From Agarilytica sp033852165 (lineage in GTDB: Bacteria > Pseudomonadota > Gammaproteobacteria > Pseudomonadales > Cellvibrionaceae), in the NCBI GenBank assembly GCA_033852165.1, contig JAWSUZ010000023.1:62001-126000 (forward strand): a stretch of DNA of 64,000 nt, given 5' to 3'. A program made the translations under genes and the position numbers. Under the pieces are notes generated by a model. The model was not told the DNA's origin, did not search any database, and saw only the letters and a program-made list of their open reading frames with translations. This document shows positions 35,857 to 44,308 of this stretch, one piece after another; position 1 is the first letter of the stretch; every line of letters begins with the position of its first letter.

Positions 35857-37218
35857 ATGAGCAACCACCTATTTGATTCTGTCGACGAGCTCAACAGCAC
35901 CTTTTCGGTCTCAGAACTCAATCGCAGAGCCAAGGGCTTGCTAGAAACGCACTTCCCCTTGATATGGGTCGAAGGTGAAATTTCCAATATTAGCCGCCCC
36001 GCTTCGGGCCACTGGTACTTCACTCTCAAAGACTCTGGTGCACAAATCAGCTGTGCAATGTTTAAACGACGTAGCGCTTATGTGAAATTTAACCCAACAG
36101 TGGGTGATCATTTAAAAGTTCGAGCAAAGGTCAGCCTATATGAGGGTCGCGGTGACTATCAGTTAATCGTCGAGCACATGGAGCAAGCCGGTTTCGGACT
36201 GTTACAAAAACGGTTTGAAGAATTAAAGTCAAAACTACAGAACGAAGGTTTGTTCGCCCCAGAAGCCAAGCAAGCTCTGCCAAGGCAGTGCCGACACCTC
36301 GCCATAGTGACCTCACCCAGTGGCGCTGCAGTACAAGATGTTTTATCAGTCCTTGAGCGCCGCTTCCCATCTCTCCCAGTTACAATCATACCCAGCCCCG
36401 TACAGGGCGACGAATCTGCAACTCTACTCGTTAAAGCAATCAACCTCGCTGATGAAGACGAACGCTTCGATACCATACTGCTATGTCGTGGAGGCGGCTC
36501 AATCGAGGACCTATGGTCATTTAATAATGAAGCCCTCGCCCGCTGCATTGCAGCCTGTGACACCCCGATAGTTTCAGCTGTCGGGCATGAAGTGGATTTT
36601 ACCATCGCCGATTTCGTTGCCGATTTGCGCGCACCCACCCCTTCGGCCGCTGCCGAGCTTATCAGCGCAGACAGTGGGGAGCTAAGAGCTCAATTAGCTC
36701 GTATCGAAAGCCAGCTTCAACGTGCGATACGCTCAACACTCGAAAAACATGAAGATCGTATTCGTTATTTGCAAAAGCGTCTCAAACACCCACGAGAGAA
36801 ACTGGAGCAGTGGCACCAACGCTTGGATCATATTGAGACACGACTGACCCATGCATTAACACGTGAGCTCGATAAAAACCGGCAAAAATTTGCTCTCACC
36901 ACTAACCGATTATTTGGTTCAAGCCCGAAACCCAAAATTCAGCAACAAAGGTCACACATTCAAGATCTATCTTTACGACTGAATCGCAGCATCAAACAAA
37001 ACGTGCTCGATAAACACAATCAATTTAGCCATCAAGTAGCCCGCTTAGACCTGGTTAGCCCTCTTGCAACGATAAACCGCGGCTACAGTATTGCACGAGA
37101 CTCTGAAGGGAATGTTCTAAGCTCAATTCATTCCGTGGATACCGGCGATGAATTTTCCTTACGAGTGGGAGACGGCACCTTAATATCCACCGTTAAAGAG
37201 AAGCAACCGCTAATCTAA
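35857..37218 (+). CDS. xseA: Exodeoxyribonuclease VII large subunit
   Basis: Catalytic subunit of the ATP-independent single-strand nuclease with XseB; cytoplasmic. 453 residues. The N-terminal OB-fold (FSVSELNRRAKGLLETHFPLIWVEGEISN, GHWYFTLKD) is followed by a catalytic domain with ALPRQCRHLAIVTSPSGAAVQD, LLCRGGGSIEDLWSFN, SAVGHEVDFTIADFVADLRAPTPSAAAEL, and a long coiled C-terminal half (about 270-400). Divergent from guaB, as is common. The ABC ATPase gene follows 17 nt downstream. Confidence 0.96.
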   Translation: MSNHLFDSVDELNSTFSVSELNRRAKGLLETHFPLIWVEGEISNISRPASGHWYFTLKDSGAQISCAMFKRRSAYVKFNPTVGDHLKVRAKVSLYEGRGDYQLIVEHMEQAGFGLLQKRFEELKSKLQNEGLFAPEAKQALPRQCRHLAIVTSPSGAAVQDVLSVLERRFPSLPVTIIPSPVQGDESATLLVKAINLADEDERFDTILLCRGGGSIEDLWSFNNEALARCIAACDTPIVSAVGHEVDFTIADFVADLRAPTPSAAAELISADSGELRAQLARIESQLQRAIRSTLEKHEDRIRYLQKRLKHPREKLEQWHQRLDHIETRLTHALTRELDKNRQKFALTTNRLFGSSPKPKIQQQRSHIQDLSLRLNRSIKQNVLDKHNQFSHQVARLDLVSPLATINRGYSIARDSEGNVLSSIHSVDTGDEFSLRVGDGTLISTVKEKQPLI

Positions 37219-37235
37219 GAGCGCCAGAAAAACCC

Positions 37236-38024
37236 ATGTCAAATCCTATCTTGGAAATAAAAAACGCTCGTGTTTTTCGAGGGCAGCATTGCGTGTTTGA
37301 AGATTTATCCCTTTCTTTATCTGAAGGTGAACACGTAGCAATTCTAGGGCCTAATGGAGCAGGAAAAACCACATTACTCAAGCTCCTCACGCGAGAAATT
37401 AGCCCAGTCGTACGTGCCGGCTCTTACGTTAAAATATTCGGTCAAGAGCTCGTTAACATATGGCAACTGCGAGATAAAATTGGCGTAGTCTCCCACGAAT
37501 TTCAATCGCAATATGAAGCTGTTGCAACAGGATTGGATGTTGTCCTGTCGGCATTTTTTGGATCGGTGGGCATTCACCAACATCATCACGTCTCGCCGGA
37601 TCAGATCAATATTGCAGAGCAAGCACTGGTCAAATATCAGGTGCAGGAGTTAAGAGATCGCCAATTTCTTCAGCTTTCGAGCGGCCAAAAACGTCGCTTA
37701 CTTCTGGCTCGAGCGACAATCCATAACCCAAAAGTCATCGTTTTTGATGAACCCACAAGCAGTTTGGACGTAAGCGCTGCCTTTCAAATACTGAAAGACA
37801 TGAGGGAGCTGAGCGCACAAGGGAAAACCATCATTCTCGTAACCCATCATATTCAAGAGATTGTCCCTGAAATCAACAGAGTCATCGCATTGGATCAAGG
37901 GGCTATTTGCTTCGACGGGGAGAAATCCGAGATACTCACGTCAAGTCGTTTAAGCTCACTTTTTAAAACGCCGATACGCGTTTCAAATCAGGCTGGTTTC
38001 TATCAATGGGCTCCAGATAGCTAA
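37236..38024 (+). CDS. Orphan ABC transporter ATP-binding protein
   Basis: 262 residues, one complete ABC ATPase: Walker A GPNGAGKTT (about 37-45), Q-loop VVSHEFQSQ, signature LSSGQKRRL (Ser for the usual second Gly), Walker B VIVFDEPTSSLD, H-loop LVTHH. No permease or binding-protein gene is adjacent. It resembles the YlmA/ModF-like stand-alone group often annotated as molybdenum or iron ABC ATPases. Probably co-transcribed with xseA. Substrate and partner unknown. Confidence 0.85.
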   Translation: MSNPILEIKNARVFRGQHCVFEDLSLSLSEGEHVAILGPNGAGKTTLLKLLTREISPVVRAGSYVKIFGQELVNIWQLRDKIGVVSHEFQSQYEAVATGLDVVLSAFFGSVGIHQHHHVSPDQINIAEQALVKYQVQELRDRQFLQLSSGQKRRLLLARATIHNPKVIVFDEPTSSLDVSAAFQILKDMRELSAQGKTIILVTHHIQEIVPEINRVIALDQGAICFDGEKSEILTSSRLSSLFKTPIRVSNQAGFYQWAPDS

Positions 38025-38274
38025 AAACATCAGTTAAAGCGCCACTCAAAATATTTTCATGTCGGGGCACCATTAGAAGTACTAGTAAGCCCTCATAGCC
38101 TCGTCTTCGATTTAGCGCCGATATCAACCGCTCGCCTTCGTGCACCTATAGTCAAATATAGCCGCAGAATATCCTCTCGACTCCCCGTCCAGAACAAAGC
38201 TGGATCGCATTTTGCTGTACACCAATGAGAACATAAAAAATGTCAATTAATTGACCAAATAGGTAGGGCAGACG

Positions 38275-38808
38275 ATGACAATTGATTACTGGGTGATTCT
38301 TGACACTTTATTTAAGATCTCAATGGGAATGGTGCTGGCCTTCGCTTGTCTGTGGCTAACGAAGATATGGAGGGACCAACACTCCCCCATCCGAACCCGG
38401 CCAGAACAAAAGAAAATATTCTTACTGGAAGAAATTTCTTCCGAAGTCGGGCGAGTAAACCACTGCTTCGCAAAGTATTCAGCCCTTGTCATTGAATCAA
38501 CACGTTTTGGGAAGCGCTGGCCCCCTGCTAGAAAGCAGGAGTTAGACCGGATCAACGAACAATTGGTAAACGAATTTGAAAAACTTTCCGCAGCTGAAGC
38601 AAAGCTGTTAATGCTGGGAGAGAAGACAATGGAAAAGACCTTGCGCTTATACGCAGCCAAAATAGCCTTCTTCAGAAAACAGGTCTATGTGGGTCGCCAG
38701 GATATTAGCGAGCAAGAAATTGCGGATATTAAAATCACGATTATGAAACTAAGAGAACAATTTTATGACTTGCTCAGCAGGCGATATGACAGACTTCTTG
38801 CGGCATGA
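38275..38808 (+). CDS. Membrane-anchored protein of unknown function
   Basis: 177 residues: one N-terminal transmembrane helix (about 13-29, ISMGMVLAFACLWLTKIW), then a soluble, highly helical and charged part (about 45-177) rich in Glu/Lys/Arg, probably coiled coil. No family recognised. GGTAGGGCAGACG precedes the ATG. The 250-nt gap upstream suggests its own promoter. Convergent with the PilZ gene; a small GTAGCTA-TT-TAGCTAC hairpin (38855-38870) lies between them. Confidence 0.6.
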   Translation: MTIDYWVILDTLFKISMGMVLAFACLWLTKIWRDQHSPIRTRPEQKKIFLLEEISSEVGRVNHCFAKYSALVIESTRFGKRWPPARKQELDRINEQLVNEFEKLSAAEAKLLMLGEKTMEKTLRLYAAKIAFFRKQVYVGRQDISEQEIADIKITIMKLREQFYDLLSRRYDRLLAA

Positions 38809-38869
38809 ACGGATAATGAATAGACGAGATCACCCAATAATAGAATCAAAGAACGTAGCTATTTAGCTA

Positions 38870-39364
38870 CTATGCAGGGAAATTCGCCGCGTATTTTTTT
38901 ACCCATTCCCGAGCGGCTTCTTCGCTGCTCAAATCTCGGCCTTCTGCTGCCAACATTTCACTTCGATAATGCTCAATATGGCAAATTTGCTCAACCATGC
39001 GAACACCATATTGCGTAGAGTTATCAGTAAACTCTACGCCAACAGCATAAGAGTTACGTTCGCGTTTACACCAAGCAACTGTGCCATCAGCCTCGAATGG
39101 AGACTTATCCAAACCAATTTCAATATGGATATGCCGGCCCGCCTCCATTGGGCATTCAGATGTAAAGCACAAACCACCGCAGCTAACATCACGTAAGTTT
39201 TGGGATTGACAAGGCGAGGCATCTAAAGAATATGCAATGGGAATGTCTGATGGATGACGTATAAATCGCCGCATAGCGCTATCTTGCTCATTTATAGAGT
39301 TGAGCCACTCAGTGTAAAAACTTAACCACGGGTTACATACGAACCCAAACCCGAAACTCTTCAT
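38870..39364 (-). CDS. PilZ-domain c-di-GMP-binding protein
   Basis: 164 residues. The PilZ domain (about 31-125) shows the c-di-GMP switch motif RRFIRHP (RxxxR) and the DxSxxG-type DVSCGGL, so binding is likely. The C-terminus (about 126-164) is helical with EEAAREWVKKYA. The first ATG has a strong AGGGGGG ribosome site 8 nt upstream and is retained. An internal ATG directly at MRRFIRHP would give a bare PilZ protein and is the main alternative. The effector target is unknown; the GGDEF-EAL protein at 61.3 kb is the only other c-di-GMP gene in the window. Confidence 0.85.
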   Translation of the reverse strand: MKSFGFGFVCNPWLSFYTEWLNSINEQDSAMRRFIRHPSDIPIAYSLDASPCQSQNLRDVSCGGLCFTSECPMEAGRHIHIEIGLDKSPFEADGTVAWCKRERNSYAVGVEFTDNSTQYGVRMVEQICHIEHYRSEMLAAEGRDLSSEEAAREWVKKYAANFPA

Positions 39365-39545
39365 TTCACAATCCCCCCCTTAGAGTCCAGTGAAATAACC
39401 ATGCCGATATTCAAAAGTAGAAAGTATCTACGGCGACATGTTAACGGTGTTAGAGGTCAAAAGCTCAGTTTCAACTTAAACACCTCTTATTACTAGGTAT
39501 AGCTCAATTGCAGGGGGCCACAGGAATATTTAAAGGTTTTTTTTG

Positions 39546-40172
39546 CTAACTTTCGAATTGTTCTAATATTTTTTTTACTGGAGCATATGAACGCCGATGA
39601 ATGTCACAAACACCGTATTTTTCAAGCGCCTGAATATGCGCCTTAGTGGGGTAACCTTTATGTTTTGCAAAACCGTATTCCGGATATTTTTTATCTAGCG
39701 CTTCCATTTCTTGGTCTCGTGCTACCTTAGCAATTATCGAAGCTGCGCTAATTTCTTCTACGAGGTTATCACCTTGCACAACCGATTCAGAGGGGTAATC
39801 CCACTGAGGCAATTTGTTTCCATCAACATAAACATAACCTGGAGATGGATCAAGCTCATCAACTGCTCGCTTCATTGCCAGCAAACTCGCGTGTAAAATA
39901 TTAAGATCATCGATTTCTTCAATAGAAGCTCTCGTAATACTCCACGCAAGTGCTTTTCTCTTAATCTCTTCGCTTAAAACTAAACGTTTTTTTTCACTGA
40001 TCTTTTTAGAGTCTTTTAACCCTACAATACCGTGATCTTTCCCAAGAATAACCGCAGCGGCAACAACATCACCAGCAAGCGGACCTCGCCCAACCTCATC
40101 AACGCCTGCAATACGCTTCTTCGAAGGGTCAACAACAAAAAGATCTCTTGTTTTATTTTCTATTTTTGGCAC
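39546..40172 (-). CDS. rnhB: Ribonuclease HII
   Basis: Removes ribonucleotides and RNA from RNA-DNA hybrids. 208 residues with the family N-terminal motif IAGVDEVGRGPLAGDVVAAAV (first two catalytic acids), GLKDSKKISEKKR, YVDGNKLP, SIIAKVARDQ and HKGYPTKAH. It overlaps the lpxB 3' end by 13 nt, in the standard lpxA-lpxB-rnhB order. The usual next gene (dnaE) is not present downstream. Confidence 0.96.
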   Translation of the reverse strand: MPKIENKTRDLFVVDPSKKRIAGVDEVGRGPLAGDVVAAAVILGKDHGIVGLKDSKKISEKKRLVLSEEIKRKALAWSITRASIEEIDDLNILHASLLAMKRAVDELDPSPGYVYVDGNKLPQWDYPSESVVQGDNLVEEISAASIIAKVARDQEMEALDKKYPEYGFAKHKGYPTKAHIQALEKYGVCDIHRRSYAPVKKILEQFES

Positions 40173-41302
40173 AATTTTTCCACCGCGTTCGCCGCTTCTT
40201 CATTCGCATTTTTCTTTAATGTCCGATGAATACGTAAAAACTCTGAAATCAAGTCGTCACTTGTTTGGGCACATTCAAAATATTTCATAACTTCAGTACT
40301 TATTTTATCTGCTGTTGCTTCATTTTGAATAAGTTCTGGAACAAGCAAGCGATTGGCCAGCAAATTAGGCAATCCAATATACTTCGACTTTACAAGCCGT
40401 TTAATAATCCAAAATGATAAAGCGGCCATGCGGTAAGCGATCACCATTGGTCGTTTTAAAAGCATAGCTTCTAAAGTTGTTGTTCCTGAAGCCATTAAGA
40501 CAACATCGGCTGCCGCCATAACTTCATGAGAATCATCCAGGCTCAGGGCCACGTTTAAATTTGGAAAATCCCGAATAATTACTGAGAGCTCTTCATGGCG
40601 AGCTTCGTTTGCAGCGGGAACCAGTATTTGTATCTCTGGCTGGATAGACACACAAAGTTCTGCTGCCTCTAAAAAAACTCGGCTTAATTTCTCAACTTCA
40701 GAGCGTCGACTACCCGGCAGCACGGCTAAGTACTTCCCGGCCTCATCCAACCCCAACTTTTGTCGGGACTCAACCTTTACGTCCTCGAGAGAAAGCTTGT
40801 CAGCTAAGGGATGGCCCACACAATGAACGGGGACATTGTGATCAAGATAGAATGCTTCTTCAAAAGGAAATAGCGTCAGCATTAAATCAACAGCTTTAGC
40901 AATTTTCTTTATTCGGCCCTGCCGCCATGCCCAAACAGATGGGCTGACATAATGTACGGTTTTGATACCTATTTCTTTCAGCGATAACTCAAGAGAAAGG
41001 TTAAAATCAGGCGCGTCTATACCGACAAACACGTCAGGGGGAGATTCAATATAACGCTGGCGTATATTTTTACGAATAGACAACAATTCCGGCAAACGCT
41101 TAAGCGGCTCGACCAAGCCCATCACTGCAAGTCGATCCATAGGAAAATGAGAGACAAAACCCAGCGCAATCATTTTAGGACCGCCAATGCCTTCAAACTG
41201 ACAATTGGGGTAGCGCTTCTTCAGAGCTTCGATGAGCCCAGCGCCTAAAATATCACCCGACGCCTCACCAACAACAATTGCTATCCGAGACAAAGTTTTC
41301 AT
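40160..41302 (-). CDS. lpxB: Lipid-A-disaccharide synthase
   Basis: Glycosyltransferase (GT19) that joins UDP-diacylglucosamine and lipid X to the lipid A disaccharide at the inner membrane. 380 residues: IAIVVGEASGDILGAGL, GIGGPKMIALGF, FVGIDAPDFNLSLE, HYVSPSVWAWRQGRI, LAVLPGSRRSEVE and LMASGTTTLEAMLLKRPMVIAYR. Ends inside rnhB; 87 nt behind lpxA. Confidence 0.97.
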   Translation of the reverse strand: MKTLSRIAIVVGEASGDILGAGLIEALKKRYPNCQFEGIGGPKMIALGFVSHFPMDRLAVMGLVEPLKRLPELLSIRKNIRQRYIESPPDVFVGIDAPDFNLSLELSLKEIGIKTVHYVSPSVWAWRQGRIKKIAKAVDLMLTLFPFEEAFYLDHNVPVHCVGHPLADKLSLEDVKVESRQKLGLDEAGKYLAVLPGSRRSEVEKLSRVFLEAAELCVSIQPEIQILVPAANEARHEELSVIIRDFPNLNVALSLDDSHEVMAAADVVLMASGTTTLEAMLLKRPMVIAYRMAALSFWIIKRLVKSKYIGLPNLLANRLLVPELIQNEATADKISTEVMKYFECAQTSDDLISEFLRIHRTLKKNANEEAANAVEKLCQK

Positions 41303-41389
41303 AATGTGTTTATGCGTTCTTGAGAAGAGTTATCGTTTGATGTTTTGAGCTGTTATAGATAATTAAGCATTAGGTGCTGGGAATTAGGT

Positions 41390-42157
41390 TTAACGAACAA
41401 TTCCACGAGTGGATTGTCGTAATGAATCCGTGAGAGTTTTAATTTCACCCGCATCAGGTAATTCACTTAACTCTCTCAAGGCAGATTCAATCGTCAAACC
41501 GCGGCGATAAATAATTTTAAATGCTTTTGATAAATTGGAAAGTTGGTCTTTGCTATAACCTCGTCGTTTGAGGCCTTCAAGGTTCATGCTTCTTGCGGCA
41601 GCGGGCGCTCCTGCCACGGTGACAAAAGCTGGAATATCTTTACCAACGGCGCTCCCCATTCCAGTGAAACTATGGGTGCCCACATAACAATATTGGTGAA
41701 CCAAAGTATAACCGCTTAAAATTGCCCAATCCCCAACGATGACATGACCTGCTAACGAAGCATTGTTCACCAAGATACAATGATTACCAACAACGCTATC
41801 GTGTCCGATATGGACGTAAGCCATAATCAGATTATCGTCACCGATGGTTGTTTCAGAGCGATCCTGTACCGTTCCTCGATGAATCGTCACACCTTCTCGA
41901 ATAACATTACGATCACCAATAACCAAGCGAGTATCTTCACCTTGATACTTCAAGTCAGGCGTATCTTCACCAATGGAAGAAAACTGCATGATTCGGTTAT
42001 CGTTGCCGATAACAGTGGGGCCTTTAATTACAACATGAGACGCGACCTCAGTACCCGATTTAATAACAACATCCGGCCCAATAATGGTCCACGGACCAAT
42101 AGAAACTCCTTCTTCGATAGTAGCGGAAGCATCAATTATCGCACTGCTATGAATCAA
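41390..42157 (-). CDS. lpxA: UDP-N-acetylglucosamine acyltransferase
   Basis: First step of lipid A synthesis: transfers the (R)-3-hydroxyacyl chain from ACP to UDP-GlcNAc. 255 residues with a left-handed beta helix of hexapeptide repeats (about 1-190), e.g. IIGPDVVIKSGTEVASHVVI, catalytic His in MAYVHIGHDSVVGNHC, and GLKRRGYSKDQ at the start of the helical C-terminus. Member of the lpxD-fabZ-lpxA-lpxB operon. Confidence 0.97.
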   Translation of the reverse strand: MIHSSAIIDASATIEEGVSIGPWTIIGPDVVIKSGTEVASHVVIKGPTVIGNDNRIMQFSSIGEDTPDLKYQGEDTRLVIGDRNVIREGVTIHRGTVQDRSETTIGDDNLIMAYVHIGHDSVVGNHCILVNNASLAGHVIVGDWAILSGYTLVHQYCYVGTHSFTGMGSAVGKDIPAFVTVAGAPAAARSMNLEGLKRRGYSKDQLSNLSKAFKIIYRRGLTIESALRELSELPDAGEIKTLTDSLRQSTRGIVR

Positions 42158-42219
42158 AATTTGCCCTTAATACTTTGCTTTTAACACAAGTCGTCACAAT
42201 GACAACTCGACTTCAAACA

Positions 42220-42657
42220 CTAAACACTTCGATCAGCGCACATGATGGTCGCGCTAGTCACCAATTGATCATCTACCTTAGCCACGCAATCGAACTTCCA
42301 AATACCGCGTTTTTCAGAGACGATTTTCGCCTCAATAAAAACACGATCTCCCGGAACTACCTGGCGTTTAAAGCGGACTTTATCGATACCTGCAAATAGG
42401 TATATGGAACCGTCTTCAGGCGTTTTATCCATCGTTTTAAAACCGAGAATACCGCAAGCTTGCGCCATAGCCTCTACAATCATCACTCCGGGAAATACTG
42501 GAAACTGAGGAAAATGCCCCTCGAAAACGGGCTCATTTGCAGAAACGTTTTTGTACGCAAGAATTCTCTCCCCTTCTTCCAGCTCTACAACGCGATCAAT
42601 CAATAAAAACGGATAACGGTGCGGAAGATATTTACGAATTTCAAGAATGTCCATCAT
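42220..42657 (-). CDS. fabZ: 3-hydroxyacyl-ACP dehydratase FabZ
   Basis: Dehydrates 3-hydroxyacyl-ACP in fatty acid synthesis and competes with LpxA/LpxD for hydroxyacyl-ACP. Hot-dog fold with IRKYLPHRYPFLLIDRV, catalytic His/Glu in FEGHFPQFPVFPGVMIVEAMAQ and FAGIDKVRFKRQVVPGD. Start at the ATG-ATG pair (MMDILEIRKYL); the longer TTG start is rejected. 145 residues, usual length. Confidence 0.96.
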   Translation of the reverse strand: MMDILEIRKYLPHRYPFLLIDRVVELEEGERILAYKNVSANEPVFEGHFPQFPVFPGVMIVEAMAQACGILGFKTMDKTPEDGSIYLFAGIDKVRFKRQVVPGDRVFIEAKIVSEKRGIWKFDCVAKVDDQLVTSATIMCADRSV

Positions 42658-42697
42658 GGTGAGCCCCAAAACTAAGCGCTCATCAGCGCCTACGTAG

Positions 42698-43720
42698 TTA
42701 ACTTTTTAGTTTATTTTCTTTTTCTAATTTTTTTATACGACCAGCTAGGTCATCGAGCTGTCCAAAACGTACAGCTGATTTACGCCAACGTTTAACATCT
42801 TGCATAGGAGTAGCCGACGCGAAAACCCCAGCCTCCGTTGTTCCTTTCGTCACAACAGTGCCTCCATTAAAATGGCAATTATCCGCGATTTCAATATGAC
42901 CATTTACGATGACCGCGCCAGCAAAGGTGCAGTTTTTACCAATTTTAGTGCTTCCAGCAATCCCAACACAGCCAGCAATAGCGGTGTTTTCACCGATTTC
43001 GACATTATGTGCTAAATGAACTTGGTTATCGATAATAACCCCGTCGTGAATTACTGTATCTCCAATTGCTCCGCGATCAATTGCCGTACCCGCACCAATC
43101 TCAACATTATTGCCAATGACGACACCACCGAGCTGGTGAATCTTAACCCAGCCTTCGGAACTTGGCGCAAATCCAAAGCCATCCGAACCAATAGCAGTTG
43201 AGCTGTGAATAATAACGTTGGAGCCAATACGCACATCCGCATAAATCGATACGTTTGCGTATATCAGGCAGTTATCACCTAAACAGCTATTCTCACCGAC
43301 AACAACGCCAGGATATAACTCACAACCGTCACCAATTTCAACGTTATCTTCGATAACACAGTTGGCACCAATTGATGCACTCGCTGAGATTGTTGCGCTT
43401 TCAGCAACCACTGCGCTCTGATGAATACCCGCAACGCGTTTCTTTCGAGTATTAAATATTGCACTCGCTTTAGCATACGTCTTATAGGGATCTTCATCTA
43501 CCAAGGCATTCCCTTGGTAGGCCGACAGACTCTCTTCTTTGAGAATTACAGCGCCTGCTTGAGTACTTCCTAGAAACTTCTCAAAACTATTTGAAGATAA
43601 AAAGCTCAGTTCCTCAGGGCCTGCTCTTTCGAGAGAAGCCAAACCGGACACGCATGCATCGCCATCCCCCCGAAAGGTAACGCCAAGCCTATCCGCTAAG
43701 TCTGCCAACCGAATCAACAT
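42698..43720 (-). CDS. lpxD: UDP-3-O-acylglucosamine N-acyltransferase
   Basis: Third step of lipid A synthesis, N-acylation of UDP-3-O-acyl-GlcN. 340 residues: N-terminal uridine-binding domain (about 1-100, ELSFLSSNSFEKFL), then a long hexapeptide-repeat beta helix with SSTAIGSDGFGFAP and catalytic His in DNQVHLAHNVEIGENTA, and a C-terminal helix (WRKSAVRFGQLDDLAGRIKKLEKE). Lies between skp and fabZ as usual. Confidence 0.97.
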   Translation of the reverse strand: MLIRLADLADRLGVTFRGDGDACVSGLASLERAGPEELSFLSSNSFEKFLGSTQAGAVILKEESLSAYQGNALVDEDPYKTYAKASAIFNTRKKRVAGIHQSAVVAESATISASASIGANCVIEDNVEIGDGCELYPGVVVGENSCLGDNCLIYANVSIYADVRIGSNVIIHSSTAIGSDGFGFAPSSEGWVKIHQLGGVVIGNNVEIGAGTAIDRGAIGDTVIHDGVIIDNQVHLAHNVEIGENTAIAGCVGIAGSTKIGKNCTFAGAVIVNGHIEIADNCHFNGGTVVTKGTTEAGVFASATPMQDVKRWRKSAVRFGQLDDLAGRIKKLEKENKLKS

Positions 43721-43753
43721 TAATATGCCCTGCTTTGCTTTTTAAATTACGTT

Positions 43754-44260
43754 TTATTTTAACTTATCCAATTCAGCAGCAATGGCTTCTGTTACATCTG
43801 AATCCTGGTTGCCAACAACTGCAACAGCTTCACGTCGAAGCATGAAATCAATTCCCTTTTCTTCCATATATTGCTTAACAATACCTTGCAGTTGAGCCTG
43901 ATATTTGTCGAATATAGATTTCAGCAGAAGATTTTGTTCTGACTTAATAAGATCCATCGCTAACTTGCGGTTTTTAGCAACTTGCTCCATCTTGTCACGG
44001 TGCTTCGATTTTTCTGCATCGCCCCATGTCATGCTTTTAGAGTTAAGCTCTTTATTGAGTATTTCCAACTCGGCATTTAAAGCTTCAAACTCAGCTTTCA
44101 TTTTCGCGAATTCTGGAGTTGCCTCAAAAGCGCCAACTGTTTGTTGAGCAAATTGGGTTCGCATAATGGCTTCATTCGGATCAAAAATAACAATTTTCCC
44201 AGCAAATGAAAACTGCGCCACCGCCATCAAGACCGAAGCAAGAATGATTTTATTAAACAT
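43754..44260 (-). CDS. skp: Periplasmic chaperone Skp (OmpH)
   Basis: Holdase that escorts unfolded outer-membrane proteins to BamA. 168 residues: signal peptide FNKIILASVLMAVAQFSFA, then GKIVIFDPNEAIMRTQFAQQ and long tentacle-like coiled-coil helices (about 55-130) rich in Lys/Glu. Family-typical C-terminal beta strand FMLRREAVAVV. Sits 48 nt downstream of bamA. Confidence 0.93.
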   Translation of the reverse strand: MFNKIILASVLMAVAQFSFAGKIVIFDPNEAIMRTQFAQQTVGAFEATPEFAKMKAEFEALNAELEILNKELNSKSMTWGDAEKSKHRDKMEQVAKNRKLAMDLIKSEQNLLLKSIFDKYQAQLQGIVKQYMEEKGIDFMLRREAVAVVGNQDSDVTEAIAAELDKLK

Positions 44261-44308
44261 CTGTGTTCTCCATATATTTAACTATTTTTAGATTTGTAAT
44301 AAATAATA

